Positions 51,338 through 61,637 of a DNA stretch of 64,000 nt are shown in pieces (the first letter of the stretch is position 1; each line of letters starts with the position of its first letter). Source of the DNA: Lithodes maja. Lineage: Eukaryota > Arthropoda > Malacostraca > Decapoda > Lithodidae. A program made the translations under genes and the position numbers. The notes under the pieces are model-generated. The model was given only the letters and a program-made list of their open reading frames with translations, ran no database searches and was not told where the DNA came from. The stretch covers positions 1-64,000 of the forward strand of contig JBAKBP010003163.1 in assembly GCA_037953745.1 (NCBI GenBank), in the 5' to 3' direction.

Positions 51338-51407
51338 CTGTACACAAATATGTTATATGAAAATTTCTATACAATCTTTATCAATACAGTACTAATGATA
51401 AGCTTAA

Positions 51408-51816
51408 CCCTTATCTAGCGGGGGTCTGTGGCCGTTTTGGGCCTTTTCAGGCCATTCTGACTGCTATATCAACCATCAGCATGAAAGGAACTGTATTGTG
51501 CCGAAAACTAGGCGGAAATCGCTACACAATGACACCACATACAGCTACGTAGCACTCGTGGAGCCCTGACAGTGTTACCTCAAAGATGGAAGTTTAGCTG
51601 ATTTCGCTACATTGTTCACTTTTCGCGAACTATTGGTCACACTGTCATCCACCCGTGCGGTGGGGGAACTGGAGTTAGTGTGGGCCGGGAGGCCACAGAT
51701 GTCGGACGTATGGTTCATTACTGTTCCACCCATTTTCACTCGATCTTCACCCATTTTTCACCCGTTTTCTCCCAGTTTCTTTCACTCGACTTAAGTCGAG
51801 CGCCGCTAGTAAAGGG
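51408..51816. mobile_element. piggyBac-type MITE, 409 bp
   Basis: TTAA at 51404-51407 and 51817-51820; ends CCCTTATCTAGCGGGGG and, inverted, CCCTTTACTAGCGGCGC. Subterminal hairpin CTCGACTTAAGTCGAG. It lies 67 bp upstream of an SRBD1 exon. Confidence 0.9.
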
Positions 51817-51949
51817 TTAAATAACTACATCATCAATAATATACATTACTACTGAAAATATTACAAAATAAAAACTAAATAAAAACTATAACTAAAAAAT
51901 ATACCCTCACACACTTGAAAACTCACATGATAAGGCTATAGCACTCATT

Positions 51950-52790
51950 TGATATGTCAATTATTTCCAACTGGGGCAGAGATAACCTTGTTTTCAATGC
52001 CTCAAAACTCCATCTTTTTATCTATCTACTTACTACCGGTACATTCTTCCTCTCAAACGATCCCTTACTTTATAAAATCACACATACCAATCTTTGTTTT
52101 CTTTAAGTATAATCAGTACCTTTTCCTCATGATCTTTCTTGGAGAGACCAAATTACAACTCCTGCTGAATTAGCTTCCCAGAAGGTAGGTGTATTCAACT
52201 GATTCAATGGGTTCTCTCCCCCATGTAGCTTTTTGCTCTGTACGGGGATAAGGTTGTTGTTGTTGTTGTTGTTGTAGTAGCGCCAAGATGCCCTTTTTGG
52301 GAATCCTGCGTCATCCAGATAGTCCCTGGAGCCGCACCTCCCTAGGAGGAAGTAGGGTATAGTAAGATCCATTTGTGAGAGGGTAGCGGGGAGGAGGTCA
52401 GTTTCCTCCATCCACAGCTCTCCCAGCAGCAGCATCTTTGCAGACAGATCACATCGGCCCGCTATTCCCCCTTATAGTCGCCTTGTACGACACACAATAG
52501 GATAGGCGGGGCATATTCTTTTCCTTCACTATATATGGAGGACCCCCTTACCCCCAGGGGACGGGGATAAGGTACCTCCATATACTGAGTATTGTTCGCA
52601 TGTGTGGGGATGATCGGCGATATAGCACATCTCGAAAGGGTGGAGTCAAAAAGTATTTTGTTTTATCAATTCCACTCCTTTAACTCTCTCCAATGACACC
52701 ACATCCTGTAATATTGCATCTCACTCTCTCTTCTATTGCTGTTACAATTTACAATGTTCTTCTCAGTGTATACCTCCTCCCTAACAGATA
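51950..52790 (+). pseudogene. LINE-A reverse transcriptase/3' fragment with a SINE insertion
   Basis: TTTCCAACTGGGGCAGAGAT starts the NWGRDNL region. A TTGCTGAATTAGCTTCCCAG block follows and, beyond the SINE, CATATACTGAGTATTGTTCG CATGTGTGGGG (EYCSHVW). Strongly decayed. Confidence 0.8.
52254..52560 (-). mobile_element. SINE with (AAC)n tail, 12-bp target duplication
   Basis: ACGGGGATAAGG occurs on both sides (52242-52253, 52561-52572) within LINE-A. Read on the minus strand the ~307-bp insert starts CCCCTGGGGGTAAGGGGGTC, has GCCTATCCTATTGTGTGTCG, and ends GCGCTACTACAACAACAAC. No protein. The AAC tail matches that of LINE-B, its likely driver. Confidence 0.88.
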
Positions 52791-52794
52791 CTAT

Positions 52795-53612
52795 ACTCTA
52801 TGTAACTCAACTTTGCCGTCGGCCTGTATAGCAGATATGAGACCGCGCCCGTGATTGGCTGGCAATGACATCACTCCCTAGGCATTAAAGAAGGTTCCAG
52901 AATTTCCAGAGTTTGTATTATTTGCACTTATCCATGACGTGGTTACAATATAGCCAAGTTATTATACTAGAAAGTAGAATACAAACCCCTTTGTTATTTC
53001 GCATACTACACACCGAGCATAATACTGTATACAGAAACCGCCGAAAAGCTGGAAATGCAGTGTGTAAATATAAAACAAACCACCTCCTGGCAACACTGCA
53101 CTGGCCCGGCGTGATCTTTAATCTCGCAGATATTATCCTATGTGTGTCTGTATGTGCAGATATAACCATTATCTATTAATTTTTACCTATCGTTACCTTC
53201 GTGCTATTGTTCATTTGGTAGAAAAGTATGCTAAACAAGGACTGGGAGGCAGGCAAGCGAGTATAAGCAGCGCGAGACCGTCCCATGTACCGCCCCCGCC
53301 TGTGTCTGAGCCATCACTAGTGGCAGTGGGAGACATCTCCAACTCCCTTACAAACTCGGGAATAGCGAAAAACGCTCAAACTCGCTATTTTTTATCGATT
53401 TAGCGTCATCTGTGCAATATCGTTGCACGGTAAACAGTGGTCGTACAGACCTGATTCAGGTGTCATTGGAAAGGTCTATTCCTCTGCTTTCAAGGATATA
53501 TCATTAAAATACATTCTAGCTCTTGTTTATACATGAAAATGTGCAGGGAATGAAGGTTACTTTTAGTCCAAACCCCCTGTATGGTACAGTGGTGACCAAG
53601 CAATTGTCATAT
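52795..53612. other. No recognised gene or repeat
   Basis: GC-moderate sequence up to the assembly gap. Possible upstream/promoter side of SRBD1, but no exon with Tex-family coding or convincing core promoter could be seen. Confidence 0.35.
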
Positions 53613-53812
53613 NNNNNNNNNNNNNNNNNNNNNNNNNNNNNNNNNNNNNNNNNNNNNNNNNNNNNNNNNNNNNNNNNNNNNNNNNNNNNNNNNNNNNNNN
53701 NNNNNNNNNNNNNNNNNNNNNNNNNNNNNNNNNNNNNNNNNNNNNNNNNNNNNNNNNNNNNNNNNNNNNNNNNNNNNNNNNNNNNNNNNNNNNNNNNNNN
53801 NNNNNNNNNNNN
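53613..53812. other. Assembly gap, 200 N
   Basis: Exactly 200 N, the usual placeholder for a gap of unknown size; its right edge lies in a 51-bp tandem repeat. Confidence 0.98.
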
Positions 53813-54420
53813 CTAATGGCGCTAAACATGAGGGAGAAGGGGGTCTATAAAAGCCACCTAACTCTAATGGGGCTAAACATGAGGGAGAAGGGGGTCTATA
53901 AAAGCCACCTAACTCTAATGGGGCTAAACATGAGGGAGAAGGGGGACTATAAAAGCCACCTATCTCTAATGGGGCTAAACATGAGGGAGAAGGAGGTCTT
54001 ATAAAAGCCACCTATCTCTAATGGGGCTAAACATGAGGGAGAAGGGGGTCTATAAAAGCCACCTAACTCTAATGGGGCTAAACATGAGGGAGAAGGGGGT
54101 CTATAAAAGCCACCTAACTCTAATGGGGCTAAACATGAGGGAGAAGGGGGTCTTATAAAAGCCACCTAACTCTAATGGGGCTAAACATGAGAAGGTCACT
54201 AAAAGCCACCTAACTCTAATGGGGCTAAACATGAGGGAGAAGGAGGTCTTATAAAAGCCACCTATCTCTAATGGGGCTAAACATGAGGGAGAAGGGGGTC
54301 TATAAAAGCCACCTATCTCTAATGGGGCTAAACATGAGGGAGAAGGTCTATAAAAGCCACCTAACTCTAATGGGGCTAAACATGAGGGAGAAGGGGGTCA
54401 CTAAATGCCACCTATCTCCT
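53813..54420. repeat. 51-bp tandem repeat beside the gap
   Basis: About twelve units of CTAATGGGGCTAAACATGAG GGAGAAGGGGGTCTATAAAA GCCACCTAACT with small deletions. Single units recur at 54510-54562 and 54661-54712 between AAGTGAGGGCCATAT and GTGTGGAATTACCCAAGG blocks. The period is a multiple of three, so long false frames arise on both strands. Confidence 0.96.
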
Positions 54421-54719
54421 CATAAACGGCTATCAAGTGAGGGCCATATATAACTAATAAGAAGTGCCAAGAGTGTGGAATTACCCAAGGTCGATTTACT
54501 GTATTCTATAACTCTAATGGGGCTAAACATGAGGGAGAAGGAGGTCTTATAAAAGCCACCTATCTCCCCTTAAAGGAGAACAAGTGAGGGCCATATCTTA
54601 TCTAACTAATAATCACGTCCAGGGAGTGTGGAATTACCCAAGGTCGATGCACTGTATACTATAACTCTAATGGGGCTAAACATGAGGGAGAAGGAGGTCT
54701 ATAAAACCCACCTACCTCA

Positions 54720-55270
54720 CCATAACCGGACATCAAGTCCATTCACTGTATGCTGTAACTTGACCAGAGACCTTGACCTTAATTAAGGGGAGACGGCCGC
54801 ATTTATTGGATTAATGTTGTATATTTGTATTATTTTTTAGTTTCCTCCCTAGACCTCCATCAAACTGTAAAAAGCACCCCCTAGACCCCCCTTCAAGATA
54901 AATGTGTCCTATTAAGGCCGGTTACTCTTAAAATTACAAGCTCGCTATCGCTCGCCAGGAAAAGATCGACACCTAAATGGCACGAAAGGTCTTAATATGA
55001 CAAAGAAATGGGGCGTAAAGTATTATAATCGGCAAAAAAACGGGCCGAACGTCTTAAAATCTGAAAAAAATGGGACTAAACTCGAGGGAGAAGGGGGCCA
55101 GAAAAACCAGCCCATCCCCCCTTTAGCACCATGACTCCTTTATACCATTGATTTTGGCTAGAGTTAGACGATGTTATGCAGCTCAAAAAGGACCTGTTAT
55201 TCAGATGGTTTAAATTGACATTGACCTTTTGAGTCCTATATAGGTAGACTATAAGCTAAATAAAAAGGGT
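54720..55270. other. Repeat-array flank, no gene
   Basis: Contains one diverged array echo (GGACTAAACTCGAGGGAGAAGGGGGCC at 55073-55099) but no coding frame. Confidence 0.5.
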
Positions 55271-55279
55271 AACCAGAAG

Positions 55280-55829
55280 CATGGATGGAGTATTCGTATT
55301 TGTTATTCGTATTTGAATACAGTAATTCAGGGTATTCGTATTTGTTATTCGTATTCGAATACAGTAATTCAGGGTATTCGTATTCATATTCGAATTCTTA
55401 CAAATAAAAGTAAAAGTATTTGCATTCGTATATTTTAATAAATGATTTGTATTCGTAGAATCATCTGGTGAATACAGCGAGAGAAAGAGAGAGAGCGCTG
55501 TCATCATTCGTATCTCGTCCATATCAAGAATTTGATACCTACCGGTACGGTACCATATATCTAGTTTCTACACTACATAGGTTCATCTCCCAGTATTGAA
55601 TGCAGGTAGTGTCTGTTATTAGTCATAAAATAGTTAACCATTGCATAAGCTACAATACCACACTTAGCAATAGTAAAAAAGTTACAGTAATTAATTTTAC
55701 GAAAAGTATTCATGAATACTTTCATAAAGTATTTGTATTCGTATTCGACGAGGCAATATTTCCTTGTATTCGTAGAAATCTAAATTATTCGTATTTGAAT
55801 ACTGAACTCGTGTATTCACTCCATCCGAG
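55280..55829. mobile_element. hAT-like MITE, 550 bp
   Basis: Left end CATGGATGGAGTATTCG, right end inverted CTCGGATGGAGTGAATAC; flanks ACCAGAAG (55272-55279) and TCCAGAAG (55830-55837), 7 of 8 identical. The interior is full of TATTCGTATT repeats, including a 42-bp tandem pair. Non-autonomous; superfamily inferred from the 8-bp duplication and CA terminus. Confidence 0.65.
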
Positions 55830-56028
55830 TCCAGAAGATGATAAAAATTACGTCGTCGTGTTGAAGAGGTTAAACATCTTGTTACTGAAAGAGGGCTAGA
55901 GCAAACGGGCTGTTAATTAACCTACGTCGATTTCCTTCTCGGCCCTTCACAAATGTTAGATATTTCAGTTCGGATTGTACTCGTCCTCTATTTGTTGTAA
56001 GTTGTAAATATATCTGGCATCTAGTCCA

Positions 56029-56407
56029 TTCATTATAGGTAGGCCAAAAACAAAACTATCACTAACCTCTATAACTCAAACGACATTTCTGTTGTGTAAG
56101 AAGGAGACAACAGGCAGGTTGCCTGTAACGAGTGCCTCCCACAAAGCCGAAAGAGTGACAGGGCCGAGTTAAAGGGACATTGGGGTCAAAATGCCTGGAC
56201 ACACTAAGTTTAAATCACTTTAAGTCATAGGATGAAGGAAAGATTGATTGAGGGAGACTGTAATTGAGCTAATATGTCTACCATTTTGGAAGGTTTGGGC
56301 AGGGAATAGGTGTGGAAATGTACAGCCCATATAGCCTATGCTAGCCCGTTGTGTGTTACAGATGTTAGTGGTCAGGATTTCTGGCCTACCTATAATGAAT
56401 GGACTAT
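56029..56407. mobile_element. TIR element carrying a LINE-A tail
   Basis: TAGTCCATTCATTATAGGTA GGCC on the left is exactly inverted at 56384-56407 (GGCCTACCTATAATGAATGG ACTA). Inside, 56095-56275 on the minus strand is a LINE-A 3' end (GACAGGGCC, GTCATAGGATGAAGGAAAG). A sister locus is 61593-62632. Confidence 0.75.
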
Positions 56408-56750
56408 AGCTAGCTTATAATCAAAGCTATAATATAATATAGGACCGGTTGCAAGCCTTAATTAGGTCTCGTTTCATTGGACACTCGTTGAAGCATTTAC
56501 AAGACAACCTAGGATTGACAATGTGGATCATAACAAGAAGGTACGGTACCGTACTTAACCTAAAATATACAGTAAGTATCTATATGTGTATTAATTTCAC
56601 CACAACACCAAACCCCTCCAATGAAATTAATGAAAGCATATAATTGTGATCCACCGGGATTCGAACCTTTTCAGACGATCTACTGGCTCACACATTTCTC
56701 TCCAAATCACACACACACACTCGTAACCGACAGAGACCTTAACCTGTTAT

Positions 56751-58508
56751 GCAGGGGTCACACATTCACGTATATCGCTCCCGTATGCTCACGTCAGGCG
56801 TGATCGCCAAGTTTGTGTAATGACGGGCGTAGTCCGGCCGTGTACGCCCGTTTAGAGGAAGACTATTGCACTACCCGACATACGTACCGTAACGGGGCAA
56901 GTGTTACGTCAGACGTAATGCAGTCGTATGGAGCTACGTACGTCCTTGCGACTTGCGTAAGCATGTCCCCGTTAGTCCGCCTGGGCTGCCCGATTTGCGT
57001 ACCACAGGCCCACGCCCCCACAATACCTACGTAGCTGAGGCCGTACGTCTTGTGAGTTTGTAGGCATTACGTGGACCGTGTCCGGACAATCGTAGGCACA
57101 CCCGTCTGTCCAAACACAGACAAAGACAGTCTTTGTCAACCACGTAGGTCTGGGTTGGAATCTGGGAACTACAAAAGGGCAGGAATGGCCACACTATTCC
57201 CATTCCCAGTCCTTCATCGGCACCATGAACAACATCGCGGAATTCATCCTGGAGGAGTTCAATTTTGTGAACTCCCTTTATAGAGGAAAGACCATTCACC
57301 CGCTGAGTGCCAGCCAATTTTGACGGTGTGCTTCTGCCAGTGCCAGAGTTTTTTTATGTTTTTTTTGGCTAAATCTATCTTCGTACGGATACGCTGGAAG
57401 TGGGTGGTGGGAGGCGGTTGGGGGTGTGGTGGGGGGAAGGCAGAAGGGTAAGGGACTTGTCACACAAATATGGAACCGATTGGTGAGGTAGTTTCGCCGC
57501 CACAGATTTTCCTTGTTTTCCTTATCTTCGTACGGATACGCTGGAAGTGGGTGGTGGGAGGCGGTTGGGGGTGTGGTGGGGGGAAGGCAGAAGGGTAAGG
57601 GACTTGTCACACAAATATGGAACCGATTGGTGAGGTAGTTTCGCCGCCACAGATTTTCCTTTTTTTCCTTATCTTCGTACGGATACGCTGGAAGTGGGTG
57701 GTTGGAGGTGGTTGGGGGTGTGGTGGGGGGAAGGCAGAAGGGTAAGGGACTTGTCACACAAATATGGACCCGATTGGTGCAGTCGTTTCGCCGCCACAGA
57801 TTTTCCTTTTTTTTCCTTCTGACGGGACCGACAGTCAACGAGTGGGTGGGAGGAGGAATTTGAGATTTTTGTGGTGGGTAGCCTAAAGGGTAAGGTACAT
57901 GTGGTAAAAATATGAAAGCCATAGGTGCAGTCGTTTCGCTGCTACGATTTGTTTTCGGCAGGGTGGAGGGTGGCAGGGTTGGCTTGTTGGTTGCTGCTCC
58001 GGTGTGGTGAGAGGTGTGACGGAGTGTCCCCCGCTGGTCCCCCGTGACCCCACCATACAACGGTGCCGCATCTTCCCGCCAACACGTAGTGTGGCGGTGT
58101 TGCCAGATGCGGCCGGACTTACTTTCACTTTCACGTTTTACGTGAACATTGTACGATTGGCGGACGAAACTTACGTTTTACCTGTCTAGCTGCTACGTTT
58201 TACGTGGCTGCACCCGTAATACGTAGCAGGTAGACAGGTAAAACGTATGCATTCCCAACTTTTTACATACGTGAGCACTAGCCCCGTATCCGATTCGCAA
58301 TCCAAAGGATACCGGGCAACCTCGGCCGCACCAACCACCTACAAGACCAGCGTGGCTACACCCGCCATGCGTACCAACCCCCACGACTAGACACAATTTC
58401 ATTGAAGTTTTGCGTACTAAGCCATTACGTTTTACGTATTCGGTTGCCAACTACCAATAAACCTTCGTACGGGAGCATACGGGAGCATATACGTGAATGT
58501 GTGACCCC
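56751..58508. mobile_element. DNA transposon with 20+ bp TIRs, ~1.76 kb, no intact transposase
   Basis: Ends GGGGTCACACATTCACGTAT and, inverted, the same 20 bases, followed in both cases by GCTCCCGTATGCTC. Unusually dense in ACGT/TACGTA motifs (CGTACGT, TTTTACGT) and CpG-rich compared with surroundings. No clear target duplication (left TTATGCA, right AGCATTAA). 57224 starts ATGAACAACATCGCGGAATT (MNNIAEFILEEFNFVNSLYR G), a possible leftover of a transposase exon. Superfamily not assigned. Confidence 0.75.
57376..57960. repeat. 147-bp tandem repeat, three units plus a diverged fourth
   Basis: Units begin TATCTTCGTACGGATACGCT at about 57376, 57523 and 57669, each with TGGTGGGGGGAAGGCAGAAG and GTTTCGCCGCCACAGATTTT. 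A diverged fourth follows at ~57815. As 147 = 3 x 49, one minus-strand frame stays open for 254 codons (RFHICVTSPLPFCLPPTTPP repeats). It looks like a repeat artefact or tandem exon relic, not a supported gene. Confidence 0.85.
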
Positions 58509-59150
58509 AGCATTAAGCGCTAAATAGCCCTAGGAGCTAGGGTAGTTATTTGTGTATTTCTAGCCTTGGATTCTGACAGAATTAGTTATATTTACAATAT
58601 AGACCATTATTTGTTTTCGGTATGCTTTTATTTTACATATATGATGTATATATGAACCTTCAAGAGTGCTAAAATAAGTGGGAAAAGCATTTGGGTGGTG
58701 AAAAACGAAGATATTGGCCACCCGGTCGTAATGTCAGGCGAGAGAGAGCTACAGTCAACCCTCCTCTCTCGCTGTCTGTGAGGTAACTGAGACAAGCGGG
58801 GCGGTGTGGGCTGGTGTCAGGGTGTTACATATCGATCTTTTCTGCAACCCACTTGTGCTACATTATCGCGGGAGAGAAAAATAACCGATAAATGATGATA
58901 ATAAGAGGGAAAATAGGTGATAATTGAGGAGGGGAGGGAGGGGGGAATAAGGTGGGGAAGGAGGGGAGGGGGGTGGGTGAGATTTACATGGATGAGTACT
59001 GGAGGGGAATTATCTCACCTAGAGACAAAAAAAAAAATTTTTGATAGGCCCTTTTTTTTTTTGGAAAGCTTTTTTTATGGTCCTGCTTCCGTGAGGCCTA
59101 TCGCGTTCCCTATAGGAAGCCTTCCGTGAGGCCTATCGCGCTTGCCGGGT
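58507..59150. mobile_element. piggyBac-type MITE relic (family of 31493), left end eroded
   Basis: Right end CGCGCTTGCCGGG then TTAA (59151-59154). The left boundary is uncertain, near CCCCAGCATTAAGCGC. Interior GGAAAATAGGTGATAATTGA GG and purine runs match 31493-32090. Confidence 0.5.
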
Positions 59151-59302
59151 TAATGATCATGATATATTCGAAATTTCAGGGTTCTCAAATAGAACGGAAA
59201 TTAGAGGAACAGGAGACAAAAACCTAGGCTACGAACAGAGAGAAAAACGGATGTCAAACCAAATTAGTAGGCCTATTCTGAAAGATGAAAACTATGTATT
59301 AA

Positions 59303-59914
59303 CCTGGGAACTGCGGGAAGACTCTTTAGAGTTCGGCCGGCGGACTGCGGGAAGACTCTCTGGAGTAAGTAAAACTAAAAATCAACTTTTTACATCGAAA
59401 AAAAAAAAAAATTTTATTTTTTTTTTTTTTTTGGCCCCTGGGCCATGCAAAATCTCAGTCCTCTACCTCCCCTCCTTCCCCACTTTCCTCCTATTCCTCA
59501 GTTATCACCTATTTTCCCTATTATTCCCTTATTCTGAGGTATATTTTCGTGCTAACATTAGCGAGTTGCAAGCAGGGTGTTGTCATCACTGATGGCCATC
59601 GAGTGCAAGAGAGAGAGAGAGAGTATCGATCGACTGTGTCTCAGTGGCCTTGGGGGAAATTGGCGGGAAAGGAGTTTGCCTCACCCATAGATTATACAAC
59701 TCGCGGGCTATATCTCCGATTTTGACCATCCAAACGCTGTTTTCACTCGTTTTATTGTTGTTTCAGGTTAATACCTTTATAATCAACCCATAATAGGCGC
59801 ATATGGATAATTATTAATGCTATTAATGGTACAATGAATATTTTAGTGACGAAAAACCTCAAATACGTCAGCACAGGGGGACGTTTTCATTTACCCCCGT
59901 GCGCACTTCAGAGG
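59303..59914. mobile_element. piggyBac-type MITE, 612 bp (family of 31493, inverted)
   Basis: TTAA at 59299-59302 and 59915-59918; ends CCTGGGAACTGCG and, inverted, CCTCTGAAGTGCG. Contains TTTTCGTGCTAACATTAGCG and the inverse of the AACAACAATAAAACAAGTG core seen at 31640. Confidence 0.78.
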
Positions 59915-59929
59915 TTAAGGGTCTGTATT

Positions 59930-60955
59930 AACGAAATGCAGGAAGAAATAAACAGGATGAAGAAAGATATGAAGGATATTAAATTAAAGAAGGATGAATT
60001 TGAAAAGAACGAGTAGGTAAGGAATTTGACATTTTCTGAGATAGTAAAGGAGCAACACTTAGCTGAGGAATATTCAAGAAACATAGGCAGGGAAGCAACT
60101 TTTGAAAAGGATGTAGTTACTGTAATTATAATTAGACAGAAGGAAAATATAGTGAGGGAGACTGCTACAAGAAAAAAAATGTATTGTGATAAGAGATGAG
60201 GAGAAACATAATCGTCACAATATAAAGAACAATGAGAGAAGTAGGCTAGAGAGAACCCGAGTGAAGGAGATTATACAGGTAGTGGACGAGGGTGTGAGAG
60301 AATGGGAAAATTAAATCGAGGACACGCATAGAATTGGAAAATATAAATAAGAAGAGTCTAGGGCTCTAGGCCAATGAGAGTGCCGTTTCGTACAGTAGGA
60401 ATAGTAGAAGACATCATGAACAAATGGAGGTTGAAAGATAGGGATTGTATGAAGCATATATACATTGAAAAATACATGAACTCAGATGAAAGAAACAAAA
60501 TGAAAAGTTTGAGGGAAGAGGTGAAGGAATTGAATGCCAAAAGAACAGACCAAGATGTGGAAACAAAATTATTGGCGACTGGTAGGAACGACGAAGAAGA
60601 AATGGTTCATCAATGGACCACAAACACAAAGGAAGACAGAGGAGCAAACAGAACTTCGGAATGAACGGACAAACAAAGGAAACGAGTATCAGTAGCCTAC
60701 CCAGACACAGGGAGAGACCGGTGTAATCCAGAAATAAGTGGGAGCGACAGGGTAGGGGGAGAACATGGTGGAACGAGGGGGAGAAGGTGGAGTGGAATCG
60801 GGAGGGGAGTAGAGTCTCGGAATATTAGGGAAAGCAATGTATAAGAAAGGGGGAGATGACGCTGATGTATAGTAATGTGGATGGCTCGCTGTCCAAGAAA
60901 TTAATATTGAATGACAATATTGAGAAATACAAACCACATATTTTGATAAGAAAGA
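59930..60955 (+). pseudogene. LINE ORF1 and start of endonuclease (separate family, LINE-D)
   Basis: Plus strand: coiled-coil INEMQEEINRMKKDMKDIKL KKDEFEKNE, then stops. Next come MRVPFRTVGIVEDIMNKWRL, HIYIEKYMNSDERNKMKSLR EEVKELNAKRT (an RNA-binding C-terminal domain of LINE ORF1 type) and VHQWTTN. Finally MYSNVDGSLSKKLILNDNIE KYKPHIL near 60860, the N-terminus of an EEP endonuclease (usual form YTNVDGL..K..EL). RT is absent. The clade is uncertain. Confidence 0.7.
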
Positions 60956-60969
60956 CTAATGATTGGCCT

Positions 60970-61380
60970 AGTTAGGGATGGTTGGATGGAGGGAGGGAGG
61001 GAGAGGAGGATGGATTTCGAGAGGTGAGGGAAGGGTTTGACTAGGTAGGTAGGGAGGGAGGATAGTTGGGGGGAGGGATTGGTAGATAGAGGGAGGAACG
61101 TTGGAAGGGAGGGAAGAGGGATTGAGCAGATGAAGGATGGGTTGGAATAGCTAGGGATGGAGGAAAGAGTTAGAGGGAGTGAGGGAGGATTGGAAAAGAA
61201 AGAGAGGGAAGTGTGGAGGAAAGTTGAGATTGAGTTACGAGTATGGATTGGAAGAAAAGAAGGAAGGTTGGAAAGGAGGGAGGAAGGATTGGGAGTGGGG
61301 AGAGAGAAACGATCAAAATGGGAAAGAGAAGTAGGGAGGAGGCAGGAGAGAGATAAGAGAAAATTAGAATCATAATCAGA
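60970..61380. repeat. Purine-rich GGA/GGGA low-complexity tract
   Basis: Strand-asymmetric run of GGAGGGA, GGATGG and GAGAGA words. The opposite-strand Ser/Pro/Leu frame is an artefact of composition. Confidence 0.9.
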
Positions 61381-61637
61381 CAATTGTAGAACAATGGTTA
61401 TTCTTTACGTATTTAGAATTACAAAGGTGTTCTAATAAAATAGTCATACAAAGATCAGCTGTCAAAAGTTAGTAAGAGAGGGAGAGAGTATAAATGTAAA
61501 TATGAGAATATAGAAGGGAAATGTTGTAGATGGAAAATATAGGAAATGAGACGTGTAAGACTAGTGATTAAACGAGTATGTGGGAATGAAAGTATAGTAT
61601 GTTTATTATAATTAGGTCAACATTTCGACCACTAACC

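Noticed and set aside
53816..54165. Frames of ~62-72 codons on both strands (MREKGVYKSHLTLMGLN; SPSCLAPLELGGFYRP)
   Set aside because: Produced by a 51-bp repeat whose period is a multiple of three; no start context, no homology, and other frames run into N.
57071..57283. Plus-strand 70-aa frame inside the TIR transposon
   Set aside because: No recognisable motif; the more plausible coding relic is the other-frame MNNIAEFILEEFN start at 57224, itself unproven.
60901..61394. Ser/Pro/Leu-rich minus-strand frames
   Set aside because: Composition artefacts of the purine-rich GGA tract.
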